Source: Lysinibacillus cavernae (GTDB taxonomy: Bacteria; Bacillota; Bacilli; Bacillales_A; Planococcaceae). Taken from it: a stretch of 64,000 nucleotides of DNA. Positions within the stretch are counted from its first letter, which is position 1, and the number at the start of each line of letters is the position of its first letter. Shown here one piece after another: positions 7,589-17,468 of the stretch. Position numbers and translations under genes: made by a program. The notes under the pieces are model-generated. The model searched no databases, was not told the DNA's origin, and saw nothing but the letters and a program-made list of their open reading frames with translations. The stretch spans positions 186,001 to 250,000 of the forward strand of contig NZ_WMEF01000003.1 of assembly GCF_009724685.1 (NCBI RefSeq). The letters run 5' to 3'.

Positions 7589-9052
7589 TTATGCTTTTTG
7601 ATAGCGCAGTACAGGTGTACGAGCAGCGCGTGTTTCGTCTAGACGAGTTACGACTGTTGTATGTGGTGCTTCTTGCACGATAGATGGATTTTCTTCTGCT
7701 TCTTTAGCAATTTGAATCATGATATCGCAGAATGCGTCTAATGTTTCTTTTGATTCTGTTTCTGTTGGCTCAATCATTAACGCCTCTTCCACATTTAATG
7801 GGAAGTACGTTGTTGGTGGATGGTAGCCAAAGTCTAATAGACGTTTTGCAATATCTAATGTACGAACGCCCAATTTCTTTTGACGACGACCTGATAAGAC
7901 AAATTCGTGTTTACAGTGACGGTTATATGGTAGATCGTAGAATGGCTCTAAACGACGCATCATATAGTTAGCGTTTAATACAGCATATTCTGTAACAGCT
8001 TTTAAGCCATCTGGACCCATTGTACGAATGTACGTATATGCGCGAACATTGATACCAAAGTTACCATAGTAAGGTTTTACGCGACCAATTGATTGCGGAC
8101 GGTCGTAATCGAAGTGGTATGTTCCGTCTTCCGTTCTCACTAGTACTGGTTTTGGTAGGAATGGAATTAAATCGGCTTTTACGCCTACTGGACCTGAACC
8201 TGGACCGCCACCACCGTGTGGACCAGTAAATGTTTTGTGTAGATTTAAATGCACACAGTCAAAGCCCATATCGCCAGGACGTGCTTTACTCATAACGGCA
8301 TTTAAGTTCGCACCATCATAGTACACTTTACCGCCTACAGAGTGGATAAGCTCCGCCATTTCGATAATGTTTTCTTCAAATAAACCAAGTGTATTCGGGT
8401 TTGTTAGCATTAAAGCAGCTGTATCAGAGCCTACTACTTTGCGCAGGTCTTCGATATCTACTAAGCCATTTTCATCAGATTTAACAGTGATTGTTTCAAA
8501 GCCTGCTACTGTTGCTGATGCTGGGTTTGTACCGTGAGCTGAGTCAGGAACGATCACTTTATTACGGTGTCCTTCTCCATTCGCTTCATGGAATGCACGA
8601 ATCATCATTAATGCTGTCCATTCACCATGAGCACCCGCTGCTGGTTGTAATGTCACTTCATCCATTCCTGTAATTTCTACTAAAGACGTTTGTAGATCAT
8701 ACAGAAGCTCCATTGCACCTTGTGCAGTTGATTCATCCTGTAATGGGTGAACATTTGCAAAACCAGAAAGTCGTGCAACCGCTTCGTTAATTTTTGGATT
8801 ATATTTCATCGTACAAGAGCCAAGGGGATAGAAGCCAGAGTCTACTCCATGGTTTCTACGAGAAAGTGCCGTGTAATGACGCATAATATCAAGCTCAGAC
8901 ACTTCTGGCAATTCGGCAGCCTCTGTACGTACTAAGTTTGAAGGTAATAAATCTGCTAGATCCACTTCAGGTACGTCAAGCGCTTCTAAGCTATAGCCAA
9001 CGCGACCTTCTTTTGTAATTTCAAAAATGAGTGATTGATTTTCGTTATGCAT
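7589..9052 (-). CDS. gcvPB: glycine dehydrogenase (decarboxylating) subunit 2
   Basis: This is the PLP-binding half of the P-protein of the glycine cleavage system. With GcvPA it decarboxylates glycine and loads the aminomethyl group on lipoylated GcvH. The PLP lysine lies in the conserved [20 protein letters not shown] region. The protein aligns by eye with B. subtilis GcvPB over its full length (487 residues). The start is 9052, not 9085: the shorter form begins like the B. subtilis protein and overlaps the gcvPA stop by 8 bases, with GGGGGC just upstream. It is the third gene of gcvT-gcvPA-gcvPB. Confidence 0.97.
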   Translation of the reverse strand: MHNENQSLIFEITKEGRVGYSLEALDVPEVDLADLLPSNLVRTEAAELPEVSELDIMRHYTALSRRNHGVDSGFYPLGSCTMKYNPKINEAVARLSGFANVHPLQDESTAQGAMELLYDLQTSLVEITGMDEVTLQPAAGAHGEWTALMMIRAFHEANGEGHRNKVIVPDSAHGTNPASATVAGFETITVKSDENGLVDIEDLRKVVGSDTAALMLTNPNTLGLFEENIIEMAELIHSVGGKVYYDGANLNAVMSKARPGDMGFDCVHLNLHKTFTGPHGGGGPGSGPVGVKADLIPFLPKPVLVRTEDGTYHFDYDRPQSIGRVKPYYGNFGINVRAYTYIRTMGPDGLKAVTEYAVLNANYMMRRLEPFYDLPYNRHCKHEFVLSGRRQKKLGVRTLDIAKRLLDFGYHPPTTYFPLNVEEALMIEPTETESKETLDAFCDIMIQIAKEAEENPSIVQEAPHTTVVTRLDETRAARTPVLRYQKA

Positions 9053-10391
9053 GAAGAGCCCCCATTTCTGCAACAAGTGCATCAATTTCTTCTTTTGTGC
9101 GTAATTCAGTTACTGCGATTAGCACATGATTTTTAAGAGAGTCATAAGTTTGACCTAAAGGATATCCACCGATAATCCCTTTTTCAATTAAGCCTTTGTT
9201 GATTTCCTTCACACATTTATTCGTTTTAATAACGATTTCGTTAAAGTGTGCACCTTGGAATGCTACTGTAAATCCTGCTGCTTCAAAGGCATTTTTTGCA
9301 TAACGTGTTTTCGTAATATTGTGTGTAGCCATTTCACGAATACCTTGTTTACCTAGAGCTGTCATTGCTACAGATGCTGCAAGTGCAAGAAGTGCTTGGT
9401 TCGAACAAATGTTAGATGTTGCTTTATCACGACGAATATGTTGTTCACGCGCTTGTAATGTTAATACATAACCACGACGACCTTCGCCATCCACAGTTTC
9501 ACCAACAAGACGACCTGGAACCTTACGCATTAATTTCGTTGTAACAGCAAAGAAACCACAGTGTGGACCACCGAATGCTTCAGAGATACCGAATACTTGG
9601 GCATCACCTACACAAATATCAGCACCGAGTTTACCAGGAGGCGTTAATATCCCTAATGCAAGTGGGTTTGAAGACACAACGAATAAGCTTTTCGCTTCAT
9701 GTGCAATATCCGCGATAACTTGAATATCCTCTACTTGACCAAAGAAGTTTGGATATTGAGCAATAACAGCTGCAGTGTTGTCATCGATTAACTCTTTTAA
9801 TGCATCCACATCTGTTACACCATCTTTGTGAGGAATCGTCACGATTTCAATGGATTGACCATAGGCATATGTAGCAACAACATCGCGATATTCTGGGTGC
9901 ACTGTTTCAGACACTAAAATTTTCTTACGACGCGTATGTCCAGCTGCCAACATACCTGCCTCTGCTAATGCCGTACCACCGTCATACATAGAAGAGTTTG
10001 CAAGATCCATACCCGTTAGCTCTGCAATCATTGTTTGGAATTCAAAGATTGCTTGTAGCTCACCTTGTGAAATCTCTGGTTGATATGGTGTATATGCTGT
10101 ATAGAACTCTGAACGAGAAATCACATGGTCCACGATCACTGGTTTATAGTGGTTGTAGACGCCTGCACCTAAAAACGATACATTAGCATTTGTGTCCTTA
10201 TTTTTAGCAGCAAGTGCCGATAATTCTTTTAATAAAGCCGATTCTGATTTTGCTTCCTTAATGTCATAAAGGCCTTTAAAACGGACTTTCTCAGGAATAT
10301 CCTCGAATAATTCATCTACTGAGGATACACCGATTACGTCTAACATTTCTTTTTGATCTTGCTCCGTCATTGGTAAATAACGATGTTTCAT
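9045..10391 (-). CDS. gcvPA: glycine dehydrogenase (decarboxylating) subunit 1
   Basis: This 448-residue protein is the N-terminal-type half of the P-protein that is split in Firmicutes. It forms a heterotetramer with GcvPB and contributes to the glycine site. The characteristic opening ([16 protein letters not shown]) and the conserved [13 protein letters not shown] segment are present. It lies 25 bases after gcvT with a clear ribosome site (GAGGGA), and its stop overlaps the gcvPB start, so the two are translationally coupled. It is controlled by the glycine riboswitch upstream of gcvT. Confidence 0.97.
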   Translation of the reverse strand: MKHRYLPMTEQDQKEMLDVIGVSSVDELFEDIPEKVRFKGLYDIKEAKSESALLKELSALAAKNKDTNANVSFLGAGVYNHYKPVIVDHVISRSEFYTAYTPYQPEISQGELQAIFEFQTMIAELTGMDLANSSMYDGGTALAEAGMLAAGHTRRKKILVSETVHPEYRDVVATYAYGQSIEIVTIPHKDGVTDVDALKELIDDNTAAVIAQYPNFFGQVEDIQVIADIAHEAKSLFVVSSNPLALGILTPPGKLGADICVGDAQVFGISEAFGGPHCGFFAVTTKLMRKVPGRLVGETVDGEGRRGYVLTLQAREQHIRRDKATSNICSNQALLALAASVAMTALGKQGIREMATHNITKTRYAKNAFEAAGFTVAFQGAHFNEIVIKTNKCVKEINKGLIEKGIIGGYPLGQTYDSLKNHVLIAVTELRTKEEIDALVAEMGALHA

Positions 10392-10416
10392 AAATGTAGG
10401 TCCCTCTTTTCAACTA

Positions 10417-11520
10417 TTATTTTGAACGCTTGTAAAACGGTGTTTCTACTGTAATTACCTTTAAGTGCTTCCCACGAATTTCGATTTCTAACTCAGTTCC
10501 GATTGTTGTGAATTGACTGTCAATTAATGCGTGACCAACATTACGTTTAGATGAAGGAAGCTGTGTTCCAGTTGTTACTTCACCGATTTCCTTACCATCT
10601 TTAAACACTTTGTAGCCATGGCGTGGAATTCCTTTATCGATCATTTCAATTCCTACAAGTTTGCGTGGAAGACCATTTTCCTTCTGTGCTACTAATGCTT
10701 CATGACCAATAAAGTCTTCTTTATTTAGTTTCACAGCAAAGCCAATACCCGCCTCAAGTGGAGAAATCGTTGCTGATAGCTCTTGTCCGTAAAGTGGTAG
10801 ACCCGCTTCAAAACGCAGTGTATCACGGCATCCTAGACCTGCAGGGACAACGCCCTTGTCTTGACCTACCTCTAAAATTTTAACCCATAGTGCTTTAATA
10901 TCTTCTGGAGCGCCATATAATTCAAAGCCATCTTCTCCTGTGTAACCACTACGAGAAACTAAGACTTTATGACCTGCAACCTCAACGCCCTCTTGGAAAC
11001 GGAAGAATTTAATAGCACTTACATCAGTCGAAGTTAAAGATTGAAGAACTTCTTCCGCTAATGGTCCTTGAAGTGCGATTTGAGCATATGCATCAGACTG
11101 GTTATCAATCGTCACATCATATTGATGTTGATTTTCCATCATCCAATCATAGTCTTTTTCAATATTTGCTGCATTGACGCATAGTAAATAGTGATTGTCC
11201 GCTAGTTTATATGTTAATAAATCATCAACAACGCCACCATCTTCATAGCACATCGCTGTGTATTGCGCTTGACCTTCAACTATTTTTGACACATCGTTAG
11301 ACAAAAGATTTTGTAAAAAATTTAATGCATCGGGACCAGTTACTAAAATTTCTCCCATATGTGATACATCAAATAAACCTGCACGATTACGCACTGCATC
11401 ATGTTCTTCTTTAATAGAAGAGAATTGAACTGGTAATTCCCATCCACCGAAGTCAACCGTTTTAGCACCGTAATTCGCATATTCTTCAAATAGAGGTGTA
11501 CGTTTTAATTCATTCGTCAT
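10417..11520 (-). CDS. gcvT: aminomethyltransferase (T-protein)
   Basis: GcvT transfers the methylene group from aminomethyl-lipoyl-GcvH to tetrahydrofolate, releasing ammonia and giving methylene-THF. The 367 residues match the family length. The opening ([19 protein letters not shown]) and the folate-binding core ([22 protein letters not shown]) are intact. It is the first gene of the operon and is preceded by AAGGGGG 8 bases from the ATG. The glycine riboswitch terminator lies about 110 bases upstream. No gcvH is nearby, as in other Bacillales where it is encoded elsewhere. Confidence 0.97.
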   Translation of the reverse strand: MTNELKRTPLFEEYANYGAKTVDFGGWELPVQFSSIKEEHDAVRNRAGLFDVSHMGEILVTGPDALNFLQNLLSNDVSKIVEGQAQYTAMCYEDGGVVDDLLTYKLADNHYLLCVNAANIEKDYDWMMENQHQYDVTIDNQSDAYAQIALQGPLAEEVLQSLTSTDVSAIKFFRFQEGVEVAGHKVLVSRSGYTGEDGFELYGAPEDIKALWVKILEVGQDKGVVPAGLGCRDTLRFEAGLPLYGQELSATISPLEAGIGFAVKLNKEDFIGHEALVAQKENGLPRKLVGIEMIDKGIPRHGYKVFKDGKEIGEVTTGTQLPSSKRNVGHALIDSQFTTIGTELEIEIRGKHLKVITVETPFYKRSK

Positions 11521-11638
11521 TGTTTTTTGCCCCCTTATTGTTCATTACATGTTTACTGGTAGTAGTTCGTCTGCTTTTTGTATTAGTACAGTCCATGCTT
11601 GCCATTGCTCACATCAAGTACTTGTTGACATAAAAAAA

Positions 11639-11875
11639 GACAGACGAACCCCTTTTCGGGATTCTCTGTCCTTGCACCTGAAAGTTACACCAGACTGGCT
11701 CGCAAATTTTTACACTGCCAATCAGTCGGCTTTCCCCTTTGGTGGCTGCTATTGTTATACTACAGCTCTCTCCAGAGTTGCGTCTTGTACGAGTCCTTTT
11801 ACCTGAGAGATTCATAGCCCATTGCTACTTGCTCCTTCGGTGGCGTCTACACGCGCTCTCCCCGCACAATCATCC
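11639..11875 (-). ncRNA. tandem glycine riboswitch with terminator
   Basis: On the minus strand two glycine aptamers follow each other. The first has GGGAGAGC, GACGCCACCGAAGGAGCAA and CTCTCAGGTAAAAGGAC. The second has CTGGAGAGAGC, CACCAAAGGGGAAAGC and CTTTCAGGTGCAAGGAC. The second aptamer's closing strand (GGACAGAG) is shared with a terminator hairpin (GACAGAGAATCCC with GGGGTTCGTCTGTC) followed by seven U at 11638-11632. Glycine binding should prevent the terminator and switch on gcvT-gcvPA-gcvPB, as in B. subtilis. The small reading frames across this region are not genes. Confidence 0.95.
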
Positions 11876-12017
11876 GCCCAAGATACATCTTGGTACTATT
11901 TAGTATTCAATGAACATTTAGTTACTTATTTGTCTATATCCTAACATTAAATGCATTGAAAAGGCAATCATTTTTTAAAAGATAATAAAAGGCGAACATT
12001 CAATGATATTATTGGTT

Positions 12018-12533
12018 TCATCGTTCGTTTTTTAATCTTTTCACTTGAAATACTAAATACTCTAGAATTTGACGAATGGTTCTACCTTCTGTCAGTACCT
12101 GGATATGTCCTACTTCACGATAGAATTTTCTTCTGTAATGATACAGACTCTCTAGTTCCTCCTTCGTAGAGCTCTGTACAATAGGTCTATTTGGATCGTG
12201 CTGAACTCGTTTATAAATATCTTCAAACGCCGCATCTAAAAAAAACACTAATCCACTGCGTCTCATAATTTTTCGATTCTCAGCATTAATAGCAACCCCA
12301 CCACCTGTAGAAATAATACAAGCCTCGTCCCTGAATTTTTTCAAAAATTCTGTTTCTATTTCTCGAAAATGGGCCTCCCCGTATTTTTCAAAAATCTGTG
12401 GAATTGTCATTCCCTGCTGTCGCACAATCTCATGATCCATATCATAATATGGCATCTTTAATAAATAACTTAAACGTCTTCCTAACGCACTTTTACCGCT
12501 GCCCATAAAGCCAACTAAATATATTTTTCGCAA
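12018..12533 (-). CDS. aroK: shikimate kinase
   Basis: The 171-residue enzyme phosphorylates shikimate at O-3 in the chorismate pathway. It has the P-loop GFMGSGKS (residues 8-15), the shikimate-binding DMDHEI segment, FREIE with its substrate arginine, and the GGG motif (STGGGVA). The lid arginine lies around NRPIV. It follows the comG genes on the same strand, 20 bases after comGG, as in B. subtilis where a shikimate kinase gene sits near comG and gcvT. It could be read from the comG promoter as well as its own. Confidence 0.95.
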   Translation of the reverse strand: MRKIYLVGFMGSGKSALGRRLSYLLKMPYYDMDHEIVRQQGMTIPQIFEKYGEAHFREIETEFLKKFRDEACIISTGGGVAINAENRKIMRRSGLVFFLDAAFEDIYKRVQHDPNRPIVQSSTKEELESLYHYRRKFYREVGHIQVLTEGRTIRQILEYLVFQVKRLKNER

Positions 12534-12553
12534 TTCGGATCACCTTCTTATAA

Positions 12554-12754
12554 CTACGATTCTACACTGTCTGACAAAATTTGTCCCAATAAATTTATCG
12601 TAGCTCGAACATTCAATTTTTCTAGCCCATCATATGTTCGAAACTGCATTTCATAAGACATACAATACGCAAGAACAAAAGTAGTTACAAAAAATAATAA
12701 TGCAATTGCGATCAAAAAAATAGCCCCTCTATCATTTTTCAATAATTGGCACAT
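12554..12754 (-). CDS. comGG: short ComGG-like competence protein
   Basis: This small protein occupies the comGG position at the end of the comG operon. The start at 12754 is chosen because GGGAGCGGAG lies just upstream and the longer reading from 12778 lies inside comGF. Residues 7-30 form one membrane helix preceded by NDRGA, like the N-terminus of ComGG. At 66 residues it is about half the length of B. subtilis ComGG (124), so the C-terminal globular part is missing or very short. ComGG is a minor pseudopilin assisting ComGC pilus assembly. Identity rests on position and helix only. Confidence 0.6.
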   Translation of the reverse strand: MCQLLKNDRGAIFLIAIALLFFVTTFVLAYCMSYEMQFRTYDGLEKLNVRATINLLGQILSDSVES

Positions 12755-13157
12755 AGAAGCTCCGCTCCCTTTGAACACCGTTAGTCATTTCGACAGCTAC
12801 CGTCAGCGTGTTTTCTGTATAGTTAAATCGACATTTATGGACCCCTATCAGCATGGGGACATGTCCACCATTTACTTGCTCACGAATAACATTAGAATAG
12901 CAATCGATATGACGAAGTATACCCGCTGTTTGGAGCGTAATCCTTTTTTGATCTTCACGCATAGAAAATGCGGAAAGGTCTTTTAGATAGTGATTTAAAT
13001 CGTAAACAAAAAGTTCCCACTTTGTTTGCTCATCCGTTAGCATGGTAGACCTCATTTCAGCAAACCAAAGCATCAATAGGACAAAAAGATGTGAAACAAG
13101 CACAAAAACGACTAACTGAAACATGGCTTCTAATAATGTGTAGCCCTTGTTATTCAT
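12732..13157 (-). CDS. comGF: competence pseudopilin-like protein ComGF
   Basis: ComGF is a minor component of the competence pseudopilus. The N-terminus has the prepilin-type pattern (NNKGYTLLEAMFQ) with glycine before the hydrophobic helix and the conserved glutamate at +5. The start at 13157 gives an 8-base overlap with the comGE stop and a nearby AGGTGA. The remainder is a small globular domain. Length (141 residues) fits the family. It is translated in a chain of overlapping genes comGC-GD-GE-GF-GG. Confidence 0.85.
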   Translation of the reverse strand: MNNKGYTLLEAMFQLVVFVLVSHLFVLLMLWFAEMRSTMLTDEQTKWELFVYDLNHYLKDLSAFSMREDQKRITLQTAGILRHIDCYSNVIREQVNGGHVPMLIGVHKCRFNYTENTLTVAVEMTNGVQRERSFYVPIIEK

Positions 13158-13467
13158 GTACTTCACCTATAAGCTGGATACATTTTTTGCGCAGTTCACA
13201 TGTATTATGAAAACGTACACAAACTTCTTGGCCATCAAACACCCATTGATAATCAACTTGATCAATTGTCCTAGATCCCTCTGTTTGTCGTCCAATATGA
13301 TATCGTTTTAAGCCCTCATATGCTGTTTCAGCCGCTATCATCTCCTGTTTTTTATTTGAAAGATTTGTTTTCATCGTATAGGTAATGGGTGACAATGAAG
13401 TACAAAGTAACATTAAAATGCCCATGGCTAAAATGGTTTCTACAAAAGAATAGCCCGATTCATTCAA
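13150..13467 (-). CDS. comGE: minor pseudopilin ComGE
   Basis: This 105-residue protein has a type IV prepilin-like start (NESGYSFVETILAMG): glycine, then a hydrophobic helix with glutamate at the expected position. Its start overlaps the comGD stop by 8 bases. ComGE is one of the minor pseudopilins needed for DNA binding at the surface of competent cells. It contains two cysteines in the C-terminal part (CELRKKC), possibly disulfide-bonded outside the membrane. Confidence 0.85.
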   Translation of the reverse strand: MNESGYSFVETILAMGILMLLCTSLSPITYTMKTNLSNKKQEMIAAETAYEGLKRYHIGRQTEGSRTIDQVDYQWVFDGQEVCVRFHNTCELRKKCIQLIGEVHE

Positions 13468-13927
13468 CCCTAGCTCTCCCTCGTCCTAATGTTATGATTA
13501 CTTTCTTCTTTCCCTGAGGTGTTTTAAATGCAAAGGTTCCAGCTGACATAACATTGCCATTGTAATTATAAATGAGTGTATGAATCGAGCTTTCTGCGTT
13601 CAAAAATTCAACGCCCTTTGGAAAAGGACGTTCATATAAATTTGTATAAAAATCCTTTTGAATAACATAACGATTAGTGGGACTTATTATTTTCATCGCT
13701 ATATATTGCCGTTCATTCATGCTATAGGTTTGAAGATACTGAATATCTAGTTGCATTTGCGTAAAAAAGCGTTGTAATTCTTTGGTTTCTGCTATTTTGA
13801 ATGTGAATTTGCTAACAATCGCTGTTAAACTCATAACAAGAAATAAGACGATAAGCAGTTCAAGAATCGTAAAACCACCATTTTTATTACGTTTATCAGT
13901 TATCTGAACCTGTCTCCAATTTGGCAT
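13460..13927 (-). CDS. comGD: minor pseudopilin ComGD
   Basis: ComGD has a prepilin cleavage site (NKNGGFTILELLIVLF) followed by the hydrophobic helix and a globular domain ending in TLGRGRARVE. The ATG at 13927 lies inside comGC and has a poor ribosome site, so translation may be coupled to comGC or start slightly later. Its stop overlaps comGE. The leader before the cleavage glycines is about 17 residues. It is a minor subunit of the competence pilus that takes up DNA. Confidence 0.88.
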   Translation of the reverse strand: MPNWRQVQITDKRNKNGGFTILELLIVLFLVMSLTAIVSKFTFKIAETKELQRFFTQMQLDIQYLQTYSMNERQYIAMKIISPTNRYVIQKDFYTNLYERPFPKGVEFLNAESSIHTLIYNYNGNVMSAGTFAFKTPQGKKKVIITLGRGRARVE

Positions 13928-14234
13928 TGGCTAGACGTACCTCTCCTTCTTTCGTAATCACTATTTCTTCTTTATTAGGACATGTCGTTTCATTTTCTTT
14001 CAAATAACCTTCAGCAACTAAATCGTCTAAAGTTGGATATACCATAAAATCCACTCGATATGCCTCTACCTGACCTTGCACCATGCTTACATAAGCCGTA
14101 CAACCCTTCTCATCTATTGTGGCAAAATGCTTCGTCACATTTGGAATTGTAATCAAAATAAGAATCGATATGATTAGTAAAACGATTAACATTTCTATCA
14201 GCGTAAACCCATCTTGTTGTGTGATACGTTTCAT
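13896..14234 (-). CDS. comGC: major competence pseudopilin ComGC
   Basis: This 112-residue major pilin has a classic class 3 prepilin start: a short basic leader, then QQDGFTLIEMLIVLLIIS with glycine before phenylalanine and Glu+5. The mature part includes the helix VSMVQGQVEAYRV and cysteines that can form a disulfide. ComC peptidase would process it, and ComGA and ComGB assemble it. AGGAGG lies just before the ATG, and it overlaps comGD by 32 bases. Confidence 0.95.
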   Translation of the reverse strand: MKRITQQDGFTLIEMLIVLLIISILILITIPNVTKHFATIDEKGCTAYVSMVQGQVEAYRVDFMVYPTLDDLVAEGYLKENETTCPNKEEIVITKEGEVRLANAKLETGSDN

Positions 14235-14244
14235 ACTTTTCCTC

Positions 14245-15318
14245 CTAAACTAATTCAATCATGTGATAAATTGGTAATAATAAACTGACATAGGCAGCTA
14301 CTATACAGATGGCAATGAGGATAAAGAAGCTAGGTTGCACAAACGCCAGTACTTTTTGAAAAAGTTGCTCCTGTTTTTCCATTAATAATTCACTATATAA
14401 AGCTAATTCTTTTCCTAAATATCCGCTCTGCTCGCCATGCTCTACAAAAATTGAAAAATCCTTCTGAAAAACAGCCATCATTGTTATCGCTCGTGCCAAT
14501 GATTCACCAAAAATGACCCTTTCTTTTATACGCTGGGAAAGTACTTGTAGAAAAGGTTGAAGTTCCTGTTCCTCTAATAGTTGGAGGCTAGCTTGTAATG
14601 AAAAGCCACTTTGAAGTAAGCTCCCCAAATAAGCAGCAAATTGTCTTGTCAATGATAGTCTAATAAAGAGTTGAATAAAGGGGATCTTTAATAATATTGT
14701 GAGTTGATGAGCAGTGGGCTGTCGTTTGAGATAAAGATGGAAAATTAAAATACTTGCGATTACGATGAAAGCTGTCAGGATGACTACATCTGGAACATGT
14801 AATAACATGTTAGACAAAGCAATACTTGTCTCCTCTGATTCATTGGTACGAGTGGCTACCAATCTTTCTATGTTTGGTAAAAAAATTGTTCGAAACACAA
14901 AAAATAACAACAACAAAAATATAATTAGTGTGACGGGATAAATAAGTAGCTTTATAAGCTTTTTCCTAGTCTTTTCACTTACCGTTATCTGCTTAGCGAC
15001 ACCTCTCAAAGCTTCTATCATATGGCCATTGTTTTCTGCCACCGTAACCGCCATTAAATAATGCTTAGCCAGCTGTAATGTTTCAAGTATCCCTGTTACA
15101 CCTACTCCTTGTCTTAGTTTTTCATCGATTTGCTGCTGTATTTCCTCGTGTGCCTCAATATGATGTGGTAGTAGCATTGAAAGGGCTTGCGGGAATAAAT
15201 AACCCTCCTGCATAAGCACACATAATCGATTAAAAAATTGAGCTTTTTCCTTTACACGCCATTTTGTAGCTTTGTTGTAAGAATGAACTAGTTTATCGAT
15301 GTATATTTGTAGCTGCAT
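14245..15318 (-). CDS. comGB: competence type II secretion inner-membrane protein ComGB
   Basis: This 357-residue GspF/PilC-family platform protein has two cytosolic T2SF domains separated by membrane helices (about residues 130-155 and 175-195) and a final helix near the C-terminus. The conserved segments LQSGFSLQASL and EHGEQSGYLGKEL are visible in the second domain. It forms the membrane platform on which ComGC is assembled by the ATPase ComGA. It overlaps the comGA 3' end by 26 bases and is followed 10 bases later by comGC. Confidence 0.93.
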   Translation of the reverse strand: MQLQIYIDKLVHSYNKATKWRVKEKAQFFNRLCVLMQEGYLFPQALSMLLPHHIEAHEEIQQQIDEKLRQGVGVTGILETLQLAKHYLMAVTVAENNGHMIEALRGVAKQITVSEKTRKKLIKLLIYPVTLIIFLLLLFFVFRTIFLPNIERLVATRTNESEETSIALSNMLLHVPDVVILTAFIVIASILIFHLYLKRQPTAHQLTILLKIPFIQLFIRLSLTRQFAAYLGSLLQSGFSLQASLQLLEEQELQPFLQVLSQRIKERVIFGESLARAITMMAVFQKDFSIFVEHGEQSGYLGKELALYSELLMEKQEQLFQKVLAFVQPSFFILIAICIVAAYVSLLLPIYHMIELV

Positions 15319-16312
15319 AATGGCTCTCCACTAATTCTTTTTGTCCCATTAATGTTAAGTCATAGGGAAGTTCATAGTCTCCCTTTTCCTTAATAGCAGT
15401 AATAGCTCTTGCCAGATGAACATCATATAAAATTTCATAGACCGCTCGACGCTCATCATGGACAGCAGAAATCTGAAAAAGTTTTTGCGCCACAATACCA
15501 ATAACAGTTTGGCGAAGCTCCTCTATCGACACACCTAAGTCCATTAAACGATAAAGACAACTAATTGAATCTTTTGCATGAATCGTTGAGACAACTAAAT
15601 GCCCTGTTAAGGATGCTTGGATTGCGATTTTAGCAGTTTCATTATCTCGAATTTCACCAATCATAATCACGTCAGGTGAGTGACGTAAAATGGCTTTTAG
15701 CCCTGTAGCATATGTAACGCCTGCACGTTCGTTTACTTGGATTTGAAGTAAATTTGCTTGGTTATTCTCTACAGGGTCTTCTAATGAAATCACATGACGA
15801 TTTAATTCAGTGGAACAGTAGTGGATTAAGGAATAGAGTGAGGTAGACTTGCCAGAGCCTGTTGCTCCTGTAAAAAACAGTAGACCTTGTCGTTTTTGCA
15901 CAAGCTCCATTAATTTATGTGCTGCACTTTTGGAAAAGCTTAAGGAAGTTAGTGGGAATGCATGATTTTGGAGAAGTAAACGGATTATCAAGCTTTCTTT
16001 TAAAAATACGGAAGGCAGTGTGGATACTCGAAAGGCGTAAGGATTTTGCTCCATTGCTTTTTGGAAGGAGCCGCTTTGAGGTTTACGACGCTCACTAATG
16101 TCTAATTCTGCAAGAAATTTATAATAGGAAATCACTCTTTCAGCGAGATCATTTGGCAGTTCTCCAGCTTGGAGAAGCTTATCGTATTTTCTAAAAAATA
16201 TCCGATATTTCATGTTGCCTGGAACCAGCAATAAATCGGATGCACCAAAATGATAAGCTTTTAGTAAAAGTTGCTCACATTTTTGTTCAACAACTGTTTC
16301 AAAACTCTGCAT
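15293..16312 (-). CDS. comGA: competence pilus assembly ATPase ComGA
   Basis: This GspE/PilB-type secretion ATPase has 339 residues. It shows the Walker A GATGSGKST, the Asp box (SLEDPVE), Walker B (DVIMIGEIRD) and the His box (GHLVVSTIHAKDS). There is no N-terminal GspE-N domain and no tetracysteine zinc motif, as is usual for ComGA. It is the first gene of the comG operon, which powers assembly of the DNA-uptake pseudopilus. A candidate ComK box lies 81-139 bases upstream of the start. Confidence 0.95.
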   Translation of the reverse strand: MQSFETVVEQKCEQLLLKAYHFGASDLLLVPGNMKYRIFFRKYDKLLQAGELPNDLAERVISYYKFLAELDISERRKPQSGSFQKAMEQNPYAFRVSTLPSVFLKESLIIRLLLQNHAFPLTSLSFSKSAAHKLMELVQKRQGLLFFTGATGSGKSTSLYSLIHYCSTELNRHVISLEDPVENNQANLLQIQVNERAGVTYATGLKAILRHSPDVIMIGEIRDNETAKIAIQASLTGHLVVSTIHAKDSISCLYRLMDLGVSIEELRQTVIGIVAQKLFQISAVHDERRAVYEILYDVHLARAITAIKEKGDYELPYDLTLMGQKELVESHYAATNIHR

Positions 16313-16392
16313 ACATGCACCTCATTTCTAGTTCATTCGAATATGACCGCTCTATTCGTTATTTCCTAGTATAAATAGGAAGTTGACACGAG

Positions 16393-16451
16393 AAAAGCCC
16401 TTTTTTGAAAATAAAAACTTGTCATACAATTTCCTACCAAAAATTATTTTT
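16393..16451 (-). promoter_or_regulatory. candidate ComK binding site upstream of comGA
   Basis: Two AT-boxes of the form AAAA-N5-TTTT are present: 16393-16405 (centre GCCCT) and 16439-16451 (centre ATTAT). They are 33 bases apart. Known K-boxes have spacings of about 8, 18 or 31, so this is near but not equal to the longest class. Position before comGA fits. The rest of 16313-16639 is AT-rich promoter sequence for the two divergent genes. Confidence 0.4.
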
Positions 16452-16639
16452 GCTATAAAAATGTGGATAAAGTGCAATTTTCCACTAAAAAAGAACATAA
16501 ATACATGAAAAAATTAATATTTATGTCGAAATGAACTGTATCTTTTTCAATAATACAATATAATAGAATAAACATGATTATTTTCCTAACACTTGGTAGA
16601 CGAACATAATTTTTAAAAAAATTAAAAGAGGTGAAGCAC

Positions 16640-17350
16640 ATGATCCATCCATTGAAAATTACTAGTACATTAGCCGATGAAACAAGATACTCTATTTATG
16701 AGTACATATTGCAAGAGAAAAAAACAGTCACAGTACAACATATAGCTGATAAATTTGGCATCCACCCTAACGTTGCTCGACTTCATTTAACAAAGCTTTC
16801 TGAAATAAATATTATTTCTGCTGACTATATGAAAACAGGTAAAGGTGGTAGACCTGGACGTGTTTATAAAGCTTCAGAAAAAGGCGTATCACTAACTTTC
16901 CCAAGACGTGATGAAGATCGTTTATTAAAATGGACGATTCAATTAATTCAAGACTTTGGACCATCTGCGTTAACTAAATGTCAGGAAATTAGCTATCAAG
17001 ACGGATACCAGCAAATGAAAAATTATATCAGTGCTGAATTGACGTTAAATAACTCCCTTTCCTTCGATGAGAAACTTCAGCTATTAACTGACAATGCCGC
17101 ATTAATTGGCTATATTCCACAAATTCAGCAAACAGAACATGGCAAAAAAGTGATCTTCTCCATTTTCAATTGTCCATTCCAGGAGCAACTTACTGCGCAT
17201 TCTGATATTGTTTGTTCATTACATGAATCCTATTTAAAAGGACAATTAGATGCATTGTTTTCTAATAATGAATTTGTGCAAATTGAAAGTATGATACATA
17301 ATTGTGATTTATGTAAATATGAAATAAACGTGACAGAAATCGAAAGCTAG
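16640..17350 (+). CDS. ArsR/SufR-like winged-helix regulator with C-terminal cysteines
   Basis: The 236-residue protein has an N-terminal winged helix (VQHIADKFGIHPNVARLHL) with the 'GGRPGR' wing typical of COG2345/SufR-like regulators. The C-terminal domain has conserved cysteines (NCPF, VCSLHE, NCDLC) that in SufR-type proteins hold an Fe-S cluster or metal. It probably senses Fe-S, iron or redox state. The start is ATG 16640, which has AGAGGTG 7 bases upstream; GTG 16631 overlaps that site. It is divergent from comGA. Its target genes are not visible here. Confidence 0.75.
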   Translation: MIHPLKITSTLADETRYSIYEYILQEKKTVTVQHIADKFGIHPNVARLHLTKLSEINIISADYMKTGKGGRPGRVYKASEKGVSLTFPRRDEDRLLKWTIQLIQDFGPSALTKCQEISYQDGYQQMKNYISAELTLNNSLSFDEKLQLLTDNAALIGYIPQIQQTEHGKKVIFSIFNCPFQEQLTAHSDIVCSLHESYLKGQLDALFSNNEFVQIESMIHNCDLCKYEINVTEIES

Positions 17351-17468
17351 ATTAAAAATCCATTTGTTTGTCACAAAGACGGAGAAGTTCCAGTTTACAG
17401 ACACCTTTCATATCATTTATAATGAGTAAGAGATTATTGTGTCGTGGGCAAAAGGAGGGGAAATCTTC

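Noticed and set aside
7732-10186. Several plus-strand open frames of 60-80 codons across gcvPB and gcvPA
   Set aside because: They are antisense shadows of highly conserved gcv genes and lack ribosome sites.
11549-11815. Open frames on both strands over the gcvT leader
   Set aside because: The region is explained in detail by the tandem glycine riboswitch and its terminator.
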